A stretch of DNA of 64,000 bases from Diprion similis. Its lineage: Eukaryota > Arthropoda > Insecta > Hymenoptera > Diprionidae. The notes beneath the pieces were generated by a model. That model was not told the origin of the DNA. It made no database searches and was given only the letters and a program-made list of their open reading frames with translations. The stretch lies in assembly GCF_021155765.1 (NCBI RefSeq), contig NC_060105.1, positions 17,083,001 to 17,147,000 of the forward strand. The letters run 5' to 3'. Positions 10,981-25,900 of this stretch are shown piece after piece. Made by a program: the position numbers and the translations under genes. The stretch's first letter is position 1. Every line of letters begins with the position of its first letter.

Positions 10981-13900
10981 TGCCGTCAAGTTCTCCGAAA
11001 CAACTTCCGGATTAGCAGTAACAAAAGCTTCAAGCTACATAAACAATAAGAAGTATGTGGTAATTACGAATTTATATCACGCGATGCTTAAGGTTATGTA
11101 GTACTCCTACCCTTAGGGACGGAGTATACTCACCCTTTTTCTTCCTGTATTAAATAAACTAGAGGTGAGTTTACTCGGTCGGTAAAGGTGGAAGTACTAC
11201 ATGACCTTAAGAAGGCAGTTTAGTGGTTATCGGGACGTTTCATTTTTGGTCCTAAATAATCAACACACGTCTGAATAACGTTCATGTTTCAAAAATGTGT
11301 ATACGTACAGTTGCTATTTGCTCTTCAGTTGACAGCCGAGTTGCCACGGCAAAGAATATAGAGACAACGTTGCTCCAGCTTTCGTAACTTTAAAAAGAGG
11401 AAAATCAAATTGATAAGAATCAACGAATGGAAGCAAGATTCCAGGGGTACAGATAAGAAGAATTTCAAAAGTACTTACTATTCGTACATATCGTTATAGT
11501 GGTTAATGATGAAATCCAAGGTATGCTCCAAGCCTATTTGATGTGACCCGTACACGGAAGAGAAAACGGTCGAACTATCTTGTGTTCGAATACCATGATC
11601 CGTTGATATTCCGTAATGAAGGTAGCTGCAAATGGTTTGCATGAATTTGACTTTGAAACTGTTCAATCAAAATTGAGGAAAGACACCAATTATAATTTTC
11701 AAAACTCTTTCTCATATTGGTCACTGACGCAGATTGTTTTTAACTTCGCTCATTGCGTCTACGTGGTGCTAAAAATATTGCTAGGTAAGCGAACTAAAAT
11801 GACGTTGTATGTCATTGATAGTCTTATCGATTACAGTGGGATGATCAAGATGTTGATCACGTAAGTTCATGCGATAGTCAATTTATAATTGCTGTTGCTA
11901 CTATCGCTATCTTGTTACTATATTGTTATCATAACCATGAACACCATTTTTCGTTCCTACGATAACGATGAACAGAATGAACGATGAGATTAGTTAAGAA
12001 TAGGGTGACTTATTATGAGTCTATATTCGCATAAAAAATAAGAAAGAAATTTGAAATTATACTGTCCCTTACTTGGATAAAATAGTTGTGTTGGTGGTAC
12101 ATCCAAGGGCGTTTAAAATGACAACTTGTTCGGACCCGAAGTTTGTAGTTCCGTATTGTTCCCACAGGAAATCCCAGTCTTCGTAAGTTCCATACTTAAG
12201 GGCTGTGCAATAAACAGCTGGTCGAATGTTTGGAGTTATCCTAAAATAAACATACACAACATTGTAAATCGATCAAAAGACATTTTGTATATTCTCTGTC
12301 AATTTCTACAATTCCGTGCCTATATTTTTCCTTATTTTTCTCCGTAAAGGTCATGTAATACTTCTACCTTTGTTGACCGAGCAAACTCACCCTTTTACTA
12401 TATCTGAATATTTCTCATAGTTATGAAGCACAGACGTACACCTTACACAACAACATCACGTAATGCAATGCACTTAAAACTTCAACTTAGTACAATACAT
12501 TATACAGATCTATATACTCATAATTCAAACGTAGAAATACGTAACGGATTTTTGGTACATTCTATATATGCTAAGCTTGAAATATTACACCACTTACGAG
12601 AAGGGATATGCTTATCTCTGGATAAATCATTGGAAAACAATTTTTTTCTAAAACTGCATTTGGAAGGTGAACTTGATTTTTGAAAGTTGAAATTATAGAA
12701 ACTCTAAATATTTTTTCAGTTGTATTTTTTTTATCCTCGAGTTTCTTTTCACCAGGGATGACTTTATATGACCTGATATGTACATATATACCATGATATT
12801 CTGATAGATTTCTACATTAGAAATTATTTCACCGGAATATGCAAAATCATAAAAAGTTTTTCATCAAAAACTATTATCAAATTAAATAGATATCAAAATG
12901 CAATATATGAAAATATTTTCTGATATAGACATATTCGAGAATATCAGAATATATATCAAGTCCGATATGGCACTATGTATGCATACATAATATTTACATA
13001 TAATTTCCAGATATGACCATATATGGGCTTATCAGAAATTTTTTTCATGAGTATGCTTCACAAATTCCAACGCGCATCCCAGTCGAGTATGTAGTTCATT
13101 GGGTTGCTATAAGTTTTGGTCAAATTCATATTTTTTCTACTTTATGTATAATACATATGTACTACTGTTTGTAACTGCGTTCTTACGAAGAATTTTCCCG
13201 GTCACAATTTTTTGAATTGTTCTGAATTTCATTTCTTAACGCTCTCGAAGGTATACTCTCAAAGGATACTTACCACTGTGAGTTGTCGTTGCGCCAATTG
13301 GCAAACAGAGTTTTCGCTTGGTCGATACAGCCCGTGTGACCGTAATTGCAAGCAGAAGTTGCGATCAGATGTCTGTTCAGTTCATTCAGTTGACCTTCCC
13401 CATCAACGTCGCTCAAGCCAACATGTTCGTAAACGTTGTCTATAAGATCCAAAACGTATTCGTCGAAGAGCTCTTTACTACTTTGCCCTGTGAAACGTCG
13501 GTTCAAAAATGCAAGCCCGTTGAAAAATGCTCTCCAGGGAAGATGGTTGGTTTCCTGCTTCAAGTACAAAGTCGCTTCTAGCGCGAGACTGTACTCCACG
13601 TAACCGGATCGCGCCAAATTTAGAAGGTCATCAATAATCTGTGCCCGATTTAACTCGTGTATTTTTTCAAATTCACTGCTTTTCAGGGTTGAAATTATCC
13701 GCGACCATGAATCTTCATCGTAGTTCACGCGATAATAGCCAACTTCTTGGACGTTCAAGATGAACCATTCCTCTGCAATTCCCAAGTTTATGGATGTAGA
13801 ACTTTCACCAAACCAAAGTTTGGGCGAGGTTGTTTCAAAGTCTGCATTGGACTCGGTGGTGTATGTGACCGGTATCCAAAAAGTATAGTTGGTAACCGAG

Positions 13901-16900
13901 GTCGAAGTTCGATTAAGTAAGAATCTTTCCTGTGAAAGAAAAAATATTCAACAATATCTTACAATTAGATGGAAAGAAACCCCACAGAAATAGCTAAGGG
14001 TCACATGTATAGATATATGTAGCTGTTTTGATCAGTGCGAAAGCTTCGAGATGAATTTTTATCGTTTCTAGTTTGCAAAGGACTACAATGACGCCTTTAT
14101 GACTTTGGTGGTAAAAGAACAATAAATCAAAATACACCCCGTACCTGCGTGAGAGTAACAACACCAGACGAAAGACTCGCATTGACAACTGGGTATCCAG
14201 ACTGTGTCACCCAACTGTCCATTAAAGTTTTGACCGTCTGGCCCACCTCATCAAGTGTACCGTTTTGGTCCACTTGGGTCTGAATGGCAGCCCAAAGTTT
14301 ATCGGGATTCGACGTGCTATACTGATTTTCTTCAAGGTAATTGTGCAGGGCGTCAGCAAAGAGTGTCGCACCAAAACTGTTCTGCATCATCCGGATAACA
14401 CTAGCGGCTGTATTAACAAACAGAATTAGAAAATCGAGAGAGCTTACCCCAAGTAAGGCTTGAGTGAAATTGTATGAGCTGCATGGTCCAAATAGATGAA
14501 ATTGGAAGTGCTGCTGATCACTGCTTGTTCTGGCAGAGGATTGGAAATTCGAAAGTTTTCGCGCACCGTCACTAAGTAACGCTGCCAGCTCTTGACGATG
14601 GACGTTATTTTTTGTAAGGGTTCTTGATCTATTCGGACTAGGCAGCTCGTACAATTTTCTTCTAGCTTCACTACAGGGCATACATTTACGATTACTATAA
14701 GGCTTTTTCCGAAGTTTTGAGCCCATCCCCCTCCCGCCCCACAGGCATGAAATCTTTAGTTTTTTTTTCAATTTGTGGATCGTCTGATTGTACTTCTGTG
14801 CCTCGTTCTCCAGATCACACTGGTAGATGTTTAAAGTAAGTCACGATTTGTTCGTTTATGTTTTTCAGTATGGCACTTGAAACTTTACTGTTCGCTCAGT
14901 CCGTTGCTTTTATACATGCTTGGATATTTTCGTTTATTTTGTGTGCCATACCTTAGATATATAGTATAAACAATTAGTTGTAACATAGCGTTTTAATGTT
15001 AACTCACAAAATTTCCTCTGGTTGTTTTAATTCACTCTGGGATTTTGCATCAGATTTGATGTTCGGAAATCATTATGTTTGGTATTGTAATTTTGAACAG
15101 CGTTTGAAGTCTCTGCGCTATTGTTAAGGATAGAAGTGTCACCAGCTTTTTTATTCATCGTTCCGAATCTGGATCATAGAAACCAGGGCTGTGTTGACCA
15201 GTTTATGCTAACGACAATTCCCTTGGCTTTAACTAGTAGAATTTTCCTCGGGACTCTTAGAATGAGTCAAAATGGGGGGAAAGCGTAAGAATTTCGGTTC
15301 TTCTAGCTAATGGTAAAGTTATCTACTGCTAACGACTCCGGATCTCTTTGCCACCAGAATAACTTTTTGCATTTTTCGTTCACGCTTGATGCAAACAGGT
15401 CAAAAAGCGAGTGTGCTAGTTTTCATTCTGTTTCGGGTGTAGTGGCAGAATGCAAGCTTCTGCATCTGCTTGTATTTTCTTTCGTATTTATGTATCAAGC
15501 AAACACCCATATTTGCCGAAGTTCATATCTATTGTAGATATCTACAAAGATCATGAAGCCTTGGGTGCTGAGTACCTTCCAGTTCATTTATCTACAAGAC
15601 GGCCTTAGTGTTATCGATTCGCAGCACCATTCCGCAAGTGTTACATTTTTTTCCAAAGATCTTGAGCCCTTGAAAACTGTTTTTACTTCTAGAAAATTAA
15701 TGGAGGAAAAATCGTCTTGGCAGTACACGCCCTATACCGTAAGGGATTCATCTGTGAATATCTCCAGCACGTAGCATTTTCTCCAATAGGTTTGTTTTTA
15801 ATGTCTTCCGTATGACTTGGTCGTAAGCTTCAAGATATTCGACTGAGAGGTTTGGCTTTCTAGGCGGTATTTTTTGGAGTACTGTTTCAGTGAAAAGTAT
15901 TCAATATCCCTTTACGATTTTAAGAGCTGAGGATCAGTCGTAATCTCTTTCCAAGCGTCCAAAAAAATTGTACTCTGCCGGCCAGTTGCTTACCTCTGTT
16001 TCCTCGTGTAGCTCGGTTTAAGCCGGTAATGCATGCGTGTAATGTCGGTAAAAAATGTCGCCAAAATGAGATTTTGGTGTTGTTCGTAATCGAAAACCAG
16101 ATCAGCTGCCATTTCGTCATTTCACCATCAAATCTCATGGGACTGGGCTCAAAATGTGTGTTTCATCACCGCCGAGTGGCATCATACCAGATAGTTCGAT
16201 CCATTCAGTGCAACTGTGAAAATTTAGCCAATTTCTGTGGGTGGTAACCAATCTGTAAAATTTTTATCAAAAATTTGAAAAAGTAAAAAGACGCTCCACT
16301 TTTTGCCAAAATAAGGCATTAACTGCCCAAGGTTCACTCTGATCGCTCAAGCGGTATAGAAGTTTTGCATCCCCGCGTTTTCGAGGTGTACAACGCGTCT
16401 TTATAAGCACCATAATGGTTTTTTCCAAGTCTTTGGCAGCTTCCAAGTCACTCCGAAAATTTTTGGCCGTAAAGCAACGTGTCAACTTCTGCATATCATG
16501 CGATATTCATGACTAGCTAATTCAGACATGGGGTTATGAAAGACCTCCTTGTCGTAGAGATCTAGTGGTGAAGATCAGAGAGTATCCTGCCCGCATAACG
16601 TATAAGCTCAAAAATCATGGTTACCGTTGGGGATATGTTTTCTTCGGTAATCAAGTGAGTAAGGGTCGGGCCCCTGGGTTCCTCGATGAGCCACCGTCAC
16701 GTAACGGTCGAGTGTCTTCTCGAATCTCCTTCTACAGTCGCCTTGTTTCTCGGCTTAAAACATTTTTTCTGGAACTCTTAGATCGGTTCTTCTAGTCTCG
16801 ATGGCGTGTGGAGTCCAGGTTCGAACTTATAATAGCTGTATGCTCCCCTTTGTTTCAAATTTCGTGTACAGTCGTAGATTGATTATTTCAGGTTAAAAAC

Positions 16901-19900
16901 GGATGTGACGTGGAATGCACATCGAGGCGTAATGGCGAACTAAGAACAGGCAGCGCCACTCAGTGGCGGCACACGTAAGCTTTAGATTTCAAAATCTAGT
17001 GACGAAACAGACAAGCCGCACTACCAGTTTGATCTATTCGGAAGAGGCGGAGAAGTACAATTGGTAGCACCCCATGCGTGATAAATTATTATTTTCAATT
17101 CAGCCGCCGTAAGCCTGTATTATGTATTCGATAATTGTTAAGAAAAATATATGTGGTGTGATTGCTGGTGTTTGGATAATTTGGTTGCAACTTTACATTT
17201 TGCGTAAGCGATTGTATCGAAGCCACTGCTGATTTCGCTTGGGGTTGAAACATCGCTATTCATTGCACGGATAGAGGCTGATGCATCAGTTTCCATAGCA
17301 CTATGAAGTCCATAGACAACAAACTGCTGTAGCAGTTTTCCTTCGGGCTCAACCTGTGCCAACACAAATTAATGTGAGTGCCAAAAACCAATTTGATATC
17401 GGTAGATATAAATGGCTTGCATAATTACAATTAAACTTTCATGCAAGGTTAGTTCGTTCAATCATTTAATTGGATCTCAGTTGGCAGTAATGAGGAGAGT
17501 TCGTATTTAATTTCGTATCATTTTGAACGTAATACAAACTGGTTTGAGCTTGGACACATTATTCTATCTAAACGTGAAATGTGTATCAAAATTCATTCTC
17601 GAAGCTGAATGTTTGAAGAGTCATTTAGAAACAATAAAATCAAAATCAGGTATGCCGAATTTCTTTATTATTGCGTACTGCCAGCTAGTTATTACTCTCT
17701 GCCTCTTTATCTGCAATGTAAATTTACTATTAAGATTGAAACTTACCGCTTCGCCAACGAAAAATTGATAGTACTGAGCGAACCCTTCATTAAGCCAAGT
17801 GTAATCCCACCATTCACAAGTGACTAAGTTTCCAAACCACATGTGTACAAGTTCATGTGCGACGATGGTGGTGATGTATTTCTTGTACGTTGATGAAGTG
17901 ACGTTATCGTTCGACAGTAGACCGTATTCCCTGGAGAGAGAACACCTCGTAATTAATTATAGCGTGACAAGATAACGGAGCTGAAAACTGTAGACCACCA
18001 TACTGACCTGTAGGTAACAAGTCCCCAGTTTTCCATAGCACCAGCAGAAAAGTCCGGGATAGCTGCCATGTCCATTTTGGTCAATGGATAAGCTACGTCA
18101 GTATATTCAGCGAGGAAGTCTAATATCTCCTGCCCTACTGACAACGCATATTCACCGTGCTCTATGGCGTTTGGTCGTGCCCAAACTCTGAAATCCTGGT
18201 TTTCGTTTTCTATTGACTCGAAGTCAGATACGATAAAGGCAATCAGGTAAGATGACATCGTCACGGTTTGTTCAAACGAATCCCAAGTACGGTTAGCGGT
18301 CCTAGAAAAGGGATCAACGTTTTAATTTACAAATGTGTGTTAATTATAATTATGTTGAATAAGAATAAACATTGAAGATTTTAGAATTTTTCGATTAGAA
18401 AAATCAACGCAAGACCACGGGAATTGAACCCGGGATCAGCAGAAGCCTATCCGTGAACTTATTTCCACTAGACCACCAGGCGTCCCCGTCATCGTCACGT
18501 TAGCCTCTCTCATCTACTCTGTTTCTCTCTGTTATTGTTCTTCTCATGATAATATTGAGCTGATATTACTGAATTGAACAACCCTACCTTCCAAGCAATA
18601 TATAGGTGCATACGACTTTGCCTAGCGCGAATGAGTTCGTTTGTTAAGAATCAGAATTCGTTACTAACAAATGTTTATAAGTTTAGTAGATGATTACTGA
18701 TACGATGAAACTAATATCGCATGATTTGCATACTCACGTGGATGTTACAGATTGGCTCCAAGGCGTGTTGCTAATCGAATGATAACCGTCGGGCGTTTCG
18801 ATATTCACTGTGAATTTGGCTTTGAATGATGGCTCATCAAAGCATGGGAAGGCACGCCGTGCGTGAGTAGGCTGGAACTGGGTTGTTGCTATCCAGCTAA
18901 TCATTATAAATTGAACAATTAATCATCGAGACTGTTCGAAATGAGATCGTATCGCGAAACACCTAATATCAAATTTTATGTAAATATACCTACTTCAATA
19001 TCGTTTACATGCCAAGAATAATGAAAATGAATCAATAAATAGCCGTAAAATTGAATTTTAGGATGCCAATAATTGTTTATGTAATATGTTGAAAATGAGT
19101 GGTTGATTACTTGATTTGCTAGAGAGACAAAAAGATATTAATATAATTTCTATATAGTAGTAGCGACTTACTGTGTCGTTCCATCTTCAGCCGTGTACGA
19201 ACTGCGGTAGAATCCTTTCATTTCGTTGTTCAGGATTCCAGTGTATGCAATGTATACAGTAATAGAGGTGCCTGTCGAGAAAGTGGTGTCAAAAGAAAGA
19301 GTAAGCTTGTGGGTAACTGAGTCGTACTTAGTACTGGAAACCGTCAGAAGATTTATCGCGTTTTCATATACGACTATTTCCTGGATTGTCAGTTCGAAGG
19401 CATGCAAAACGATCTCGGCAGTCTCACTAACAACGTTCATGGCAATCTGAACCTCTCCGGAGAATGTAAAGTTGTCTATTTCTAAATATGGTGTCAGATA
19501 TATGTCGTACGACTCGGGTAGGATGTTAGTTGGGAGACGATAGTTTACGGATGTACTCTCTTCGGCGTACGTTTTGGACAGCCATTCGATTATCTCCGGC
19601 GAATAGTCTTCGAACCATTCTAGTTCAAAGTTTGCCAAATTTAGATACGAGTTAAGAGAAGAAGATATTGAAGAGAGATTTCCGCTATTATTTTCAATGA
19701 ACAGTTCGAATTTGTCGACGAGTTCTTGTGTGGATAACCGGGTACCAACTCCCGATAGTATTGATGCGATGCTGCTGTAACTGGCATAGCTGCAATAACA
19801 GATAGCAAATGTAACTAATTCATACAGGTTGAGCACTTAGCTTTCAAGTGCAGTAGCAATCTAAATATGACAAATTACTTACTATTCGTACATTTCTGCG

Positions 19901-22900
19901 TAATGGTCTTCGACAAAGTCGAGAACATATTCAGCTCCAATCAGACCAGCGCCGTAAACCGAAGAAAATACAGTTGAGCTGTCCTGCGAGCGAATTCCAC
20001 TCTCGGCGAAATCAGTAATTGCATATGTCAGGTAACTTTAGAAAGAATAAAACCAAACTCAAATTTTGATACTTCGCATTTCAAGAGAGTACTGTGTCAA
20101 ATGAGCGTAGAGATATGTAATCATATGCAAGTGAATAGCTATTTATGTGGCATGCCCGTAAACCGCCTGTTTTTTTTAGCAAGGATAAAGATTTCAGGAC
20201 GAGCTGAAAGTGAGCGGGAAGCGAGCCGAAAGCGAGTGCTGAAATTATCCGAGCCAAAAAACAGTTGACGGGCATGCCACACAATATTTTTTACGGTATG
20301 GGCATTGAAAAGTAAAACGAAGAGTGAGGTTATGTCGCGATCTGTTCGACGAAGCTACTTTATTCGTCAGTTTGGGATGCGCACTTCGAACTGCGCATTA
20401 AAACTGCGGAATAAAGACTTTATCCCGCAACTTTGTTCGCTGCCGTATAAAGCATCACTTTTCGAACGAAAACTGCCACAAAAAGTGGATTTTTCAATGC
20501 CCATGCCGTAAAAATGAATCTATACGTAGCAAACAATGCCAAATCAAATCGTGGAAAAATCTACAAAGAGCTAAACTCTTACTCGTGAAGAATAGTTGTA
20601 TTTTCCGAACATCCAAGAGCATCTAGAATGACAAGGTTTTCCGTGGCGACGTTAGACGCTTGGTACTGCTTCCACAAAAATTCCCAATCTTCTGATGTTC
20701 CATGTTTGATGGCAGTGCAGTAAACAGCAGTTCTTTGATTTACAGGGATACTGCAATAGAGCGATGTGGTAGTTACTGCACATATTTATTTTGGTGACAT
20801 GCTAGGGTACGAAAAAAGTATTACGTTGCAGAGGAATTGGCTCTCCAAGCCGCAAACAATTCCTGCGATGTGCTTATGCAGCCGTCGTGTCCAAAGCTAC
20901 AAGCCCAACTAAGAACATATCGCCTCAGAAGAGTATTGAAGTAATCTTCTCCGTCAACGTCACTGAATCCAAGATTTTCGTATGCTGTGTCCAAAATTGC
21001 GAGGATGTGTTGCTGAAAAATGATTCTTTCTTATAAGTATTCTAATCCTGTACTGCATGCAAGTGAAACTTAAAGTATACCTTGTATAAATCGTAAGAAT
21101 CTGTGCCTGCGAATCGTCGATTCAGGTAAGTTAAACCATTGAACGCAGCTCTCCATGGTAAATAATTAGTCTCTCGCTTTAAATACTGCGTTGCCTCAAG
21201 TAAAATTTCGTACTCGACGTATCCCATTCTGGCAAGATTGCAGAGGTCATCAATTATTGAGGCACGGTTTAGCTCGTGTATTATCGTAGTTTCTTCAGTT
21301 TTCAAAGCATTTATAATACGCAGCCAAGATTGCGTGTCATAGTTAACGCGGTAGTAGCCTGCAAATTAATTAACGCACTATAAATTATTGGGCCCAAAAT
21401 ATGGGCGTGTCTCGGACATAGAGATATGTACAGAAGAGTAAACGTCCCGTAGCAGAGTTGAATCATTTCTCTGAAGGACAGAAGATAATAATTCTCCCGT
21501 CCTTTCTATCGCGCTCACCCATTCGTGGCCCCAACTCCAGGGAAAAAGCGTTAAAGAGGATGGGAGAATTGTTTTTTCATCTTCTGTCCTTCAGAGAACT
21601 GATTCAACTCCGCTCATGGAACGTTAACTCTATTCTATATACCTCTATGATCTCAGACAATACAGCATTATACTGTGTTATTATTTGATCGTTTGGGGTG
21701 GATTATGTGAACATAAATACACAAAAAACTGTGCAATACGAATTCTTTTCAGTAGGAACCATGACATTTAGCAATGTGTCTAGTAAAGAGTGTATCAAAA
21801 TCATAATTCATAATCATCCAAGCATGTACTGATAGTTATGCTACTACTCATCCAGAATCCTCTTTGAAAAACATCTCCAACAAAACTCTATCCAAAACTC
21901 TTTTCAATGTAATCATGTAGCAGACTTGCCAAATACCAACAGATAAATTATTCAACTTAAAGTTGGCAACAAGACCGTAATTGTACGTTTGAAGTATGGT
22001 AGTGACTGTTAATAAGTCAAATATCAAATCTGGGCCAATCGTATAACTACAAATGTTCTCAAAAACGTCAAGATCAATATAATGTCAAAACAAAAATTGA
22101 ATATCACCTAGAAGTTGGCGTTGTGAATGTAATAGAAGGGGAAAATCTAATAATTGTCGAAATTTCAAAGGTTCACTTGACTATTTTTCGATGACGACAA
22201 GTTAGTTAACAGTTGACTTGTACACTATTGACCGTCAATTGACAACCCAATACACATTCGTTAGCGTACGGCTGACGCGGAGTTAACTATTGACTTTATT
22301 TTCTGCCGACAAAGAGTCAAATGTGAGTCCACCATGTGCTACTTGGGTGGTCTACTCTGCAAGATACCTATGCTGTAGGTTAAAGAATTCACAAGAGATG
22401 TAATTGGTAATATACATGACATACCTGACTCTTGAAGGTTGAAAATAATCCACTCGTTGGTTCCATTATTCACTGTAATGTTTGAGCTTTGTGCACTCAG
22501 CCAGTACGTTGGGGTTGTATTGGTGAATTGAGGATCACTTTGAGTCGTCCACGTTACAGGTATCCACCATGTTTGTTCAGTGCTAGCGTTAGCAGTGTTT
22601 CTTAAGAGGAATTTTTCCTGGGAAAGCGTAGCAGTACCGGCTGCAATCGTAACGTTAAGAACCGGGTAACCGGCTTGGTTAACCCACGTGTCCATGATGG
22701 TTTTTACACTAGCGTCAAGTTCCAAACTTGTAGCGTTCACTTGACCTTGGAAGGCTTCCCAAAGGTGTTCGGGTGTAGCGTAGGTGTATTGCCTGATCGA
22801 ATCGTTTTCATGATTAGCAAAGTATATATCGTCGGGTTTCGTACTTTCATTAAGAGTGTACACTGTGTGAAGAGATATCAATGATAATTGGGGAAGCTGA

Positions 22901-25900
22901 GGCAAAACTTACCGGGCCTCCAGGTAATCGTGCAGAGCATTGTGGAACAGCACTCCACCAAAACTCTTGTCCATCATACGAATGACACTGCCTGCTTTAG
23001 CGTAAGAGATGGAATCAAAGATGCTGCGAATTTGAGTGGGACTGTATACATCATAGCTCATAGCATGAGTCGATGTTAGGCTGTCAGCGGCAAACACGAC
23101 TTGATGTTGTTCCACAACAAACTGAGACTGTAAGCCCCACGTTGTTTCAACCTGGGATTGACAAGAGATATTTTTCCATGAAAAAATGTCACAATTGGCA
23201 ATAAAAGTTACGTGTTATAGAAAGTAATGTAGTGCTCATTCAGGCTGACTTGTGTCGGTCAAAACTTACACCCGATGTGGCGTGGTACTGATAGTATCTG
23301 GCAAATCCTTCGTTCAGCCACAAGTACTTCCACCATTCAGGGCTGACGAGATTACCAAACCATTGATGTGTCACTTCGTGGGCGATAACGTTGGCGATAA
23401 CCTGTTTGTCCGGGGTCGACGTGTGCTCATCGTCAACTAGCATCCGCGTTTCCCTATAGGTAAGAAGTCCCCAGTTCTCCATAGCGCCAGACGTAAAGTC
23501 TGGTAGAGCTGCCATGTCGAGTTTTGGTAATTGGTACTCGTGATCGATCAGGTTTTCTAAAAGAGTAACCAGTGGTGGCCCAATGGACAACGCGTAAGCT
23601 GCTTGGTCGATAGCGTTCGGCCTTGCCCAAACGCTGAAGTTTGCAGTTTCGTTCGTGAGGCTTGTGAAGTCGGAGACGATCACGGCGAGCAAATATGTCG
23701 ACATGGTCACAGTTTGTTCAAAGGTATCCCAAACGCGACCGTCACTGTGTAAACATTTCGTTATAACATCTGTATCTAAATACATCACAAGAAATTTAAT
23801 TTTTTCCCCACCATTTTGAATTTGATATTTTTTACCTCAGATCTGAATATGATATCAACAAAATCCTACGGGAGTACTAGCTGGGCCAACATTGAATTCA
23901 TGGATTTAGAAATAAAATGGGATGTTTGGGATGTTATTGAGAATTTTGAAATAATTCTTACACAGCGCTCGAGGAGAAGTTTAGCGGCATGTTACTGATG
24001 ACATTATAGTCTTCTGGTCTATTTACGTGGACAATGAATTTGGCCTTAAGTGCTGGTTCATCAAAGCAGGGGAACATTTTCCTGGCTCCAGTGGGTTCCA
24101 AATGAGTTGCTGCGAGCCACCTGTCATTAAATTTTAGTTTCATCATCCTTGCGTGAAAACTATGCTGTGTGTTAGAGTATTGTTGTCGTTATCAGTATAA
24201 TAAAAACCATTTCTCCCTTTATCACTCACCTAGTTTCACCATCGTCGTTAATGTACGAACTTCTATAAAATCCACGCATCACTGTATTCAGGATACCCGT
24301 GTACACTACGTTGATATGAACAACAGAACCAGCAGTAAGCGTAGAGTTGAGTTCTATGGTGAGGAAGTGATACGTTGAGACGTAAGTGACGTTAACTATT
24401 GCAACCTCGATGCCATTGCTAGTTACAGTAATTTCATCCCATGTGATTTCATCAGTATGAAGAACTATTGTGTTTGTCGGTGTAGCTACATTCGTTTCAA
24501 TGTCCACGATGCCATCGAAAGTGAAGTTTCCCCCCAGGTATGGCGTGACACGTATCTCGTAGCTTTGTGGAATTATATTTGTTGGAAGTCTGTAGTCTGT
24601 CGTCGCGCTCGTATCTTCATCTTCATACAATGCAGATAGCCAGCTTATTATGGCTGGTGAGTTATCATTGTACCAGTTTAACTCGTAGTTAGCCAAGGTC
24701 AGGTAGGATTCGAGAGAAGATGCGATTGAGCTGAGATTCTGTCCGTGGTTTTCTATCACGAGTTCGAATTTATCGATCAGCTCCTGCGTCGATAGCCTAA
24801 GAGTGATCCCTGACAGGATAGAAGATACACTGCTATACCCTTGGTAGCTATAAAACTTTATTAATGAGCACTCAAATATTCTTAGGTATCCCCAAGTCCA
24901 CACTTACGTAATTATTAAAGAATTTCAAAAATAAATACTTACTACTCATACATTATTCCATAATTTTCTGAGACATAATCAAGTGCAACTTCAGCGCCGA
25001 ATAAACCTGCACCATAAACGGCAGCAAACACAGACGTACTATCTTGGCGACGGACTCCGTTGCTAGCGAAACCGGTCGTCGCATAGCTAAGGTATCTGAA
25101 ATAATAAAGTGACAAAATAAGCATTATATTCGTTTTTGCTCTAGTAGCATGTTTTGTTTCAGCTCACTTGTTGAGGATGGTTTTATTTTGGCTACAACCA
25201 AGTGCAGTTAGAATTACAGTTTGTTCTGCAGCAACGTTAGAGTTTAAATATGCCTCATAGAGATACTCCCAGTCGTCTGACGAGCCGTATTTAATCGCCG
25301 CGCAATACACTGCAGGTCTCTGATTCTTGGGAACTCTGAAAAGGAATGATACGAAGCCTGAATCTATTGTCATCCTAGACATAAAATACGAGCGTTATAG
25401 AATTTGTAAAAATTCGTTAATATTGAGTAGGTAATCATTAAATGAAAGCCTTTAATTTCGAGAGCGGCAATTCTAAATTTGGATGCATAAGAGTCTGCAT
25501 GATTGAAAATGGATCCAGTTGTTAATTGGTTTCTGTGCAGAACATTTATTCTGTAGATGCGAATGCAACTGAAAAACTATCGTCTGACAAAAATCAAGTA
25601 AATACAACTATTCGACTTACAAATTTGATGAATTGGCTTTCCACGCAGCGAAGTATTCAAGGGACTTAGATATACATTCGGCATGGCCGAAGTCACACGC
25701 CCAGCTATTAACTTCGCTTCGCAACAGGACTGTGAATCGATCATCTCCATCTTGATCCTCGAATCCGAGTTCGTTGTAAATATTTTCAATTAAAGCCAGC
25801 ATGTGCGTCTACAATTATACGGTGGGTGGGTTTAGTGATGAAAAACTTGCACGACTATGAAATTACAACTGATTGCGAAAAATGGGAACATAATTTATGA

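Larger units (their letters stand above)
10693..19789 (-). other. Gene C, module 4 (M1 APN unit plus stalk and GPI signal)
   Basis: Exons: 19789-19172 (junction exon; module 4 starts at [14 protein letters not shown]), 18896-18738, 18301-18008, 17930-17747, 17353-17197, 14407-14145, 13929-13273, 12240-12073, 11625-11479, 11387-11309, 11034-10693. Motifs: [41 protein letters not shown]. It keeps introns lost from modules 1-3: between the GAMEN and HEXXH exons and after the catalytic Tyr. Its intron between LTQ and ERF is shared with gene B. The donor after the catalytic Tyr (AAAT|GTAAAG) is less usual and adds a Lys-Ser-Ala in place of Lys-Gly-Ala. Confidence 0.85.
19789..24847 (-). other. Gene C, module 3 (M1 APN unit)
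   Basis: Exons: 24847-24228 (junction exon; module 3 starts at [14 protein letters not shown]), 24120-23962, 23744-23270, 23151-22913, 22792-22425, 21358-21081, 21012-20825, 20750-20583, 20035-19883, then part of 19789-19172. Motifs: [41 protein letters not shown]. The substrate-side HQWFG form matches genes A and B, whereas modules 1, 2 and 4 have HMWFG. The junction exon also swallowed the 79-base exon that is separate in module 1 and in genes A, B and D. Confidence 0.88.

Noticed and set aside
10760..11101. 113-aa plus-strand open frame with Val runs
   Set aside because: It is the antisense shadow of the Thr-rich stalk exon.
16560..16830. Second SINE with weak A and B boxes
   Set aside because: The boxes are too far apart (over 200 bases) and poorly matched.
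18405..18490. Functional tRNA gene
   Set aside because: The 5' and 3' ends do not form an acceptor stem.
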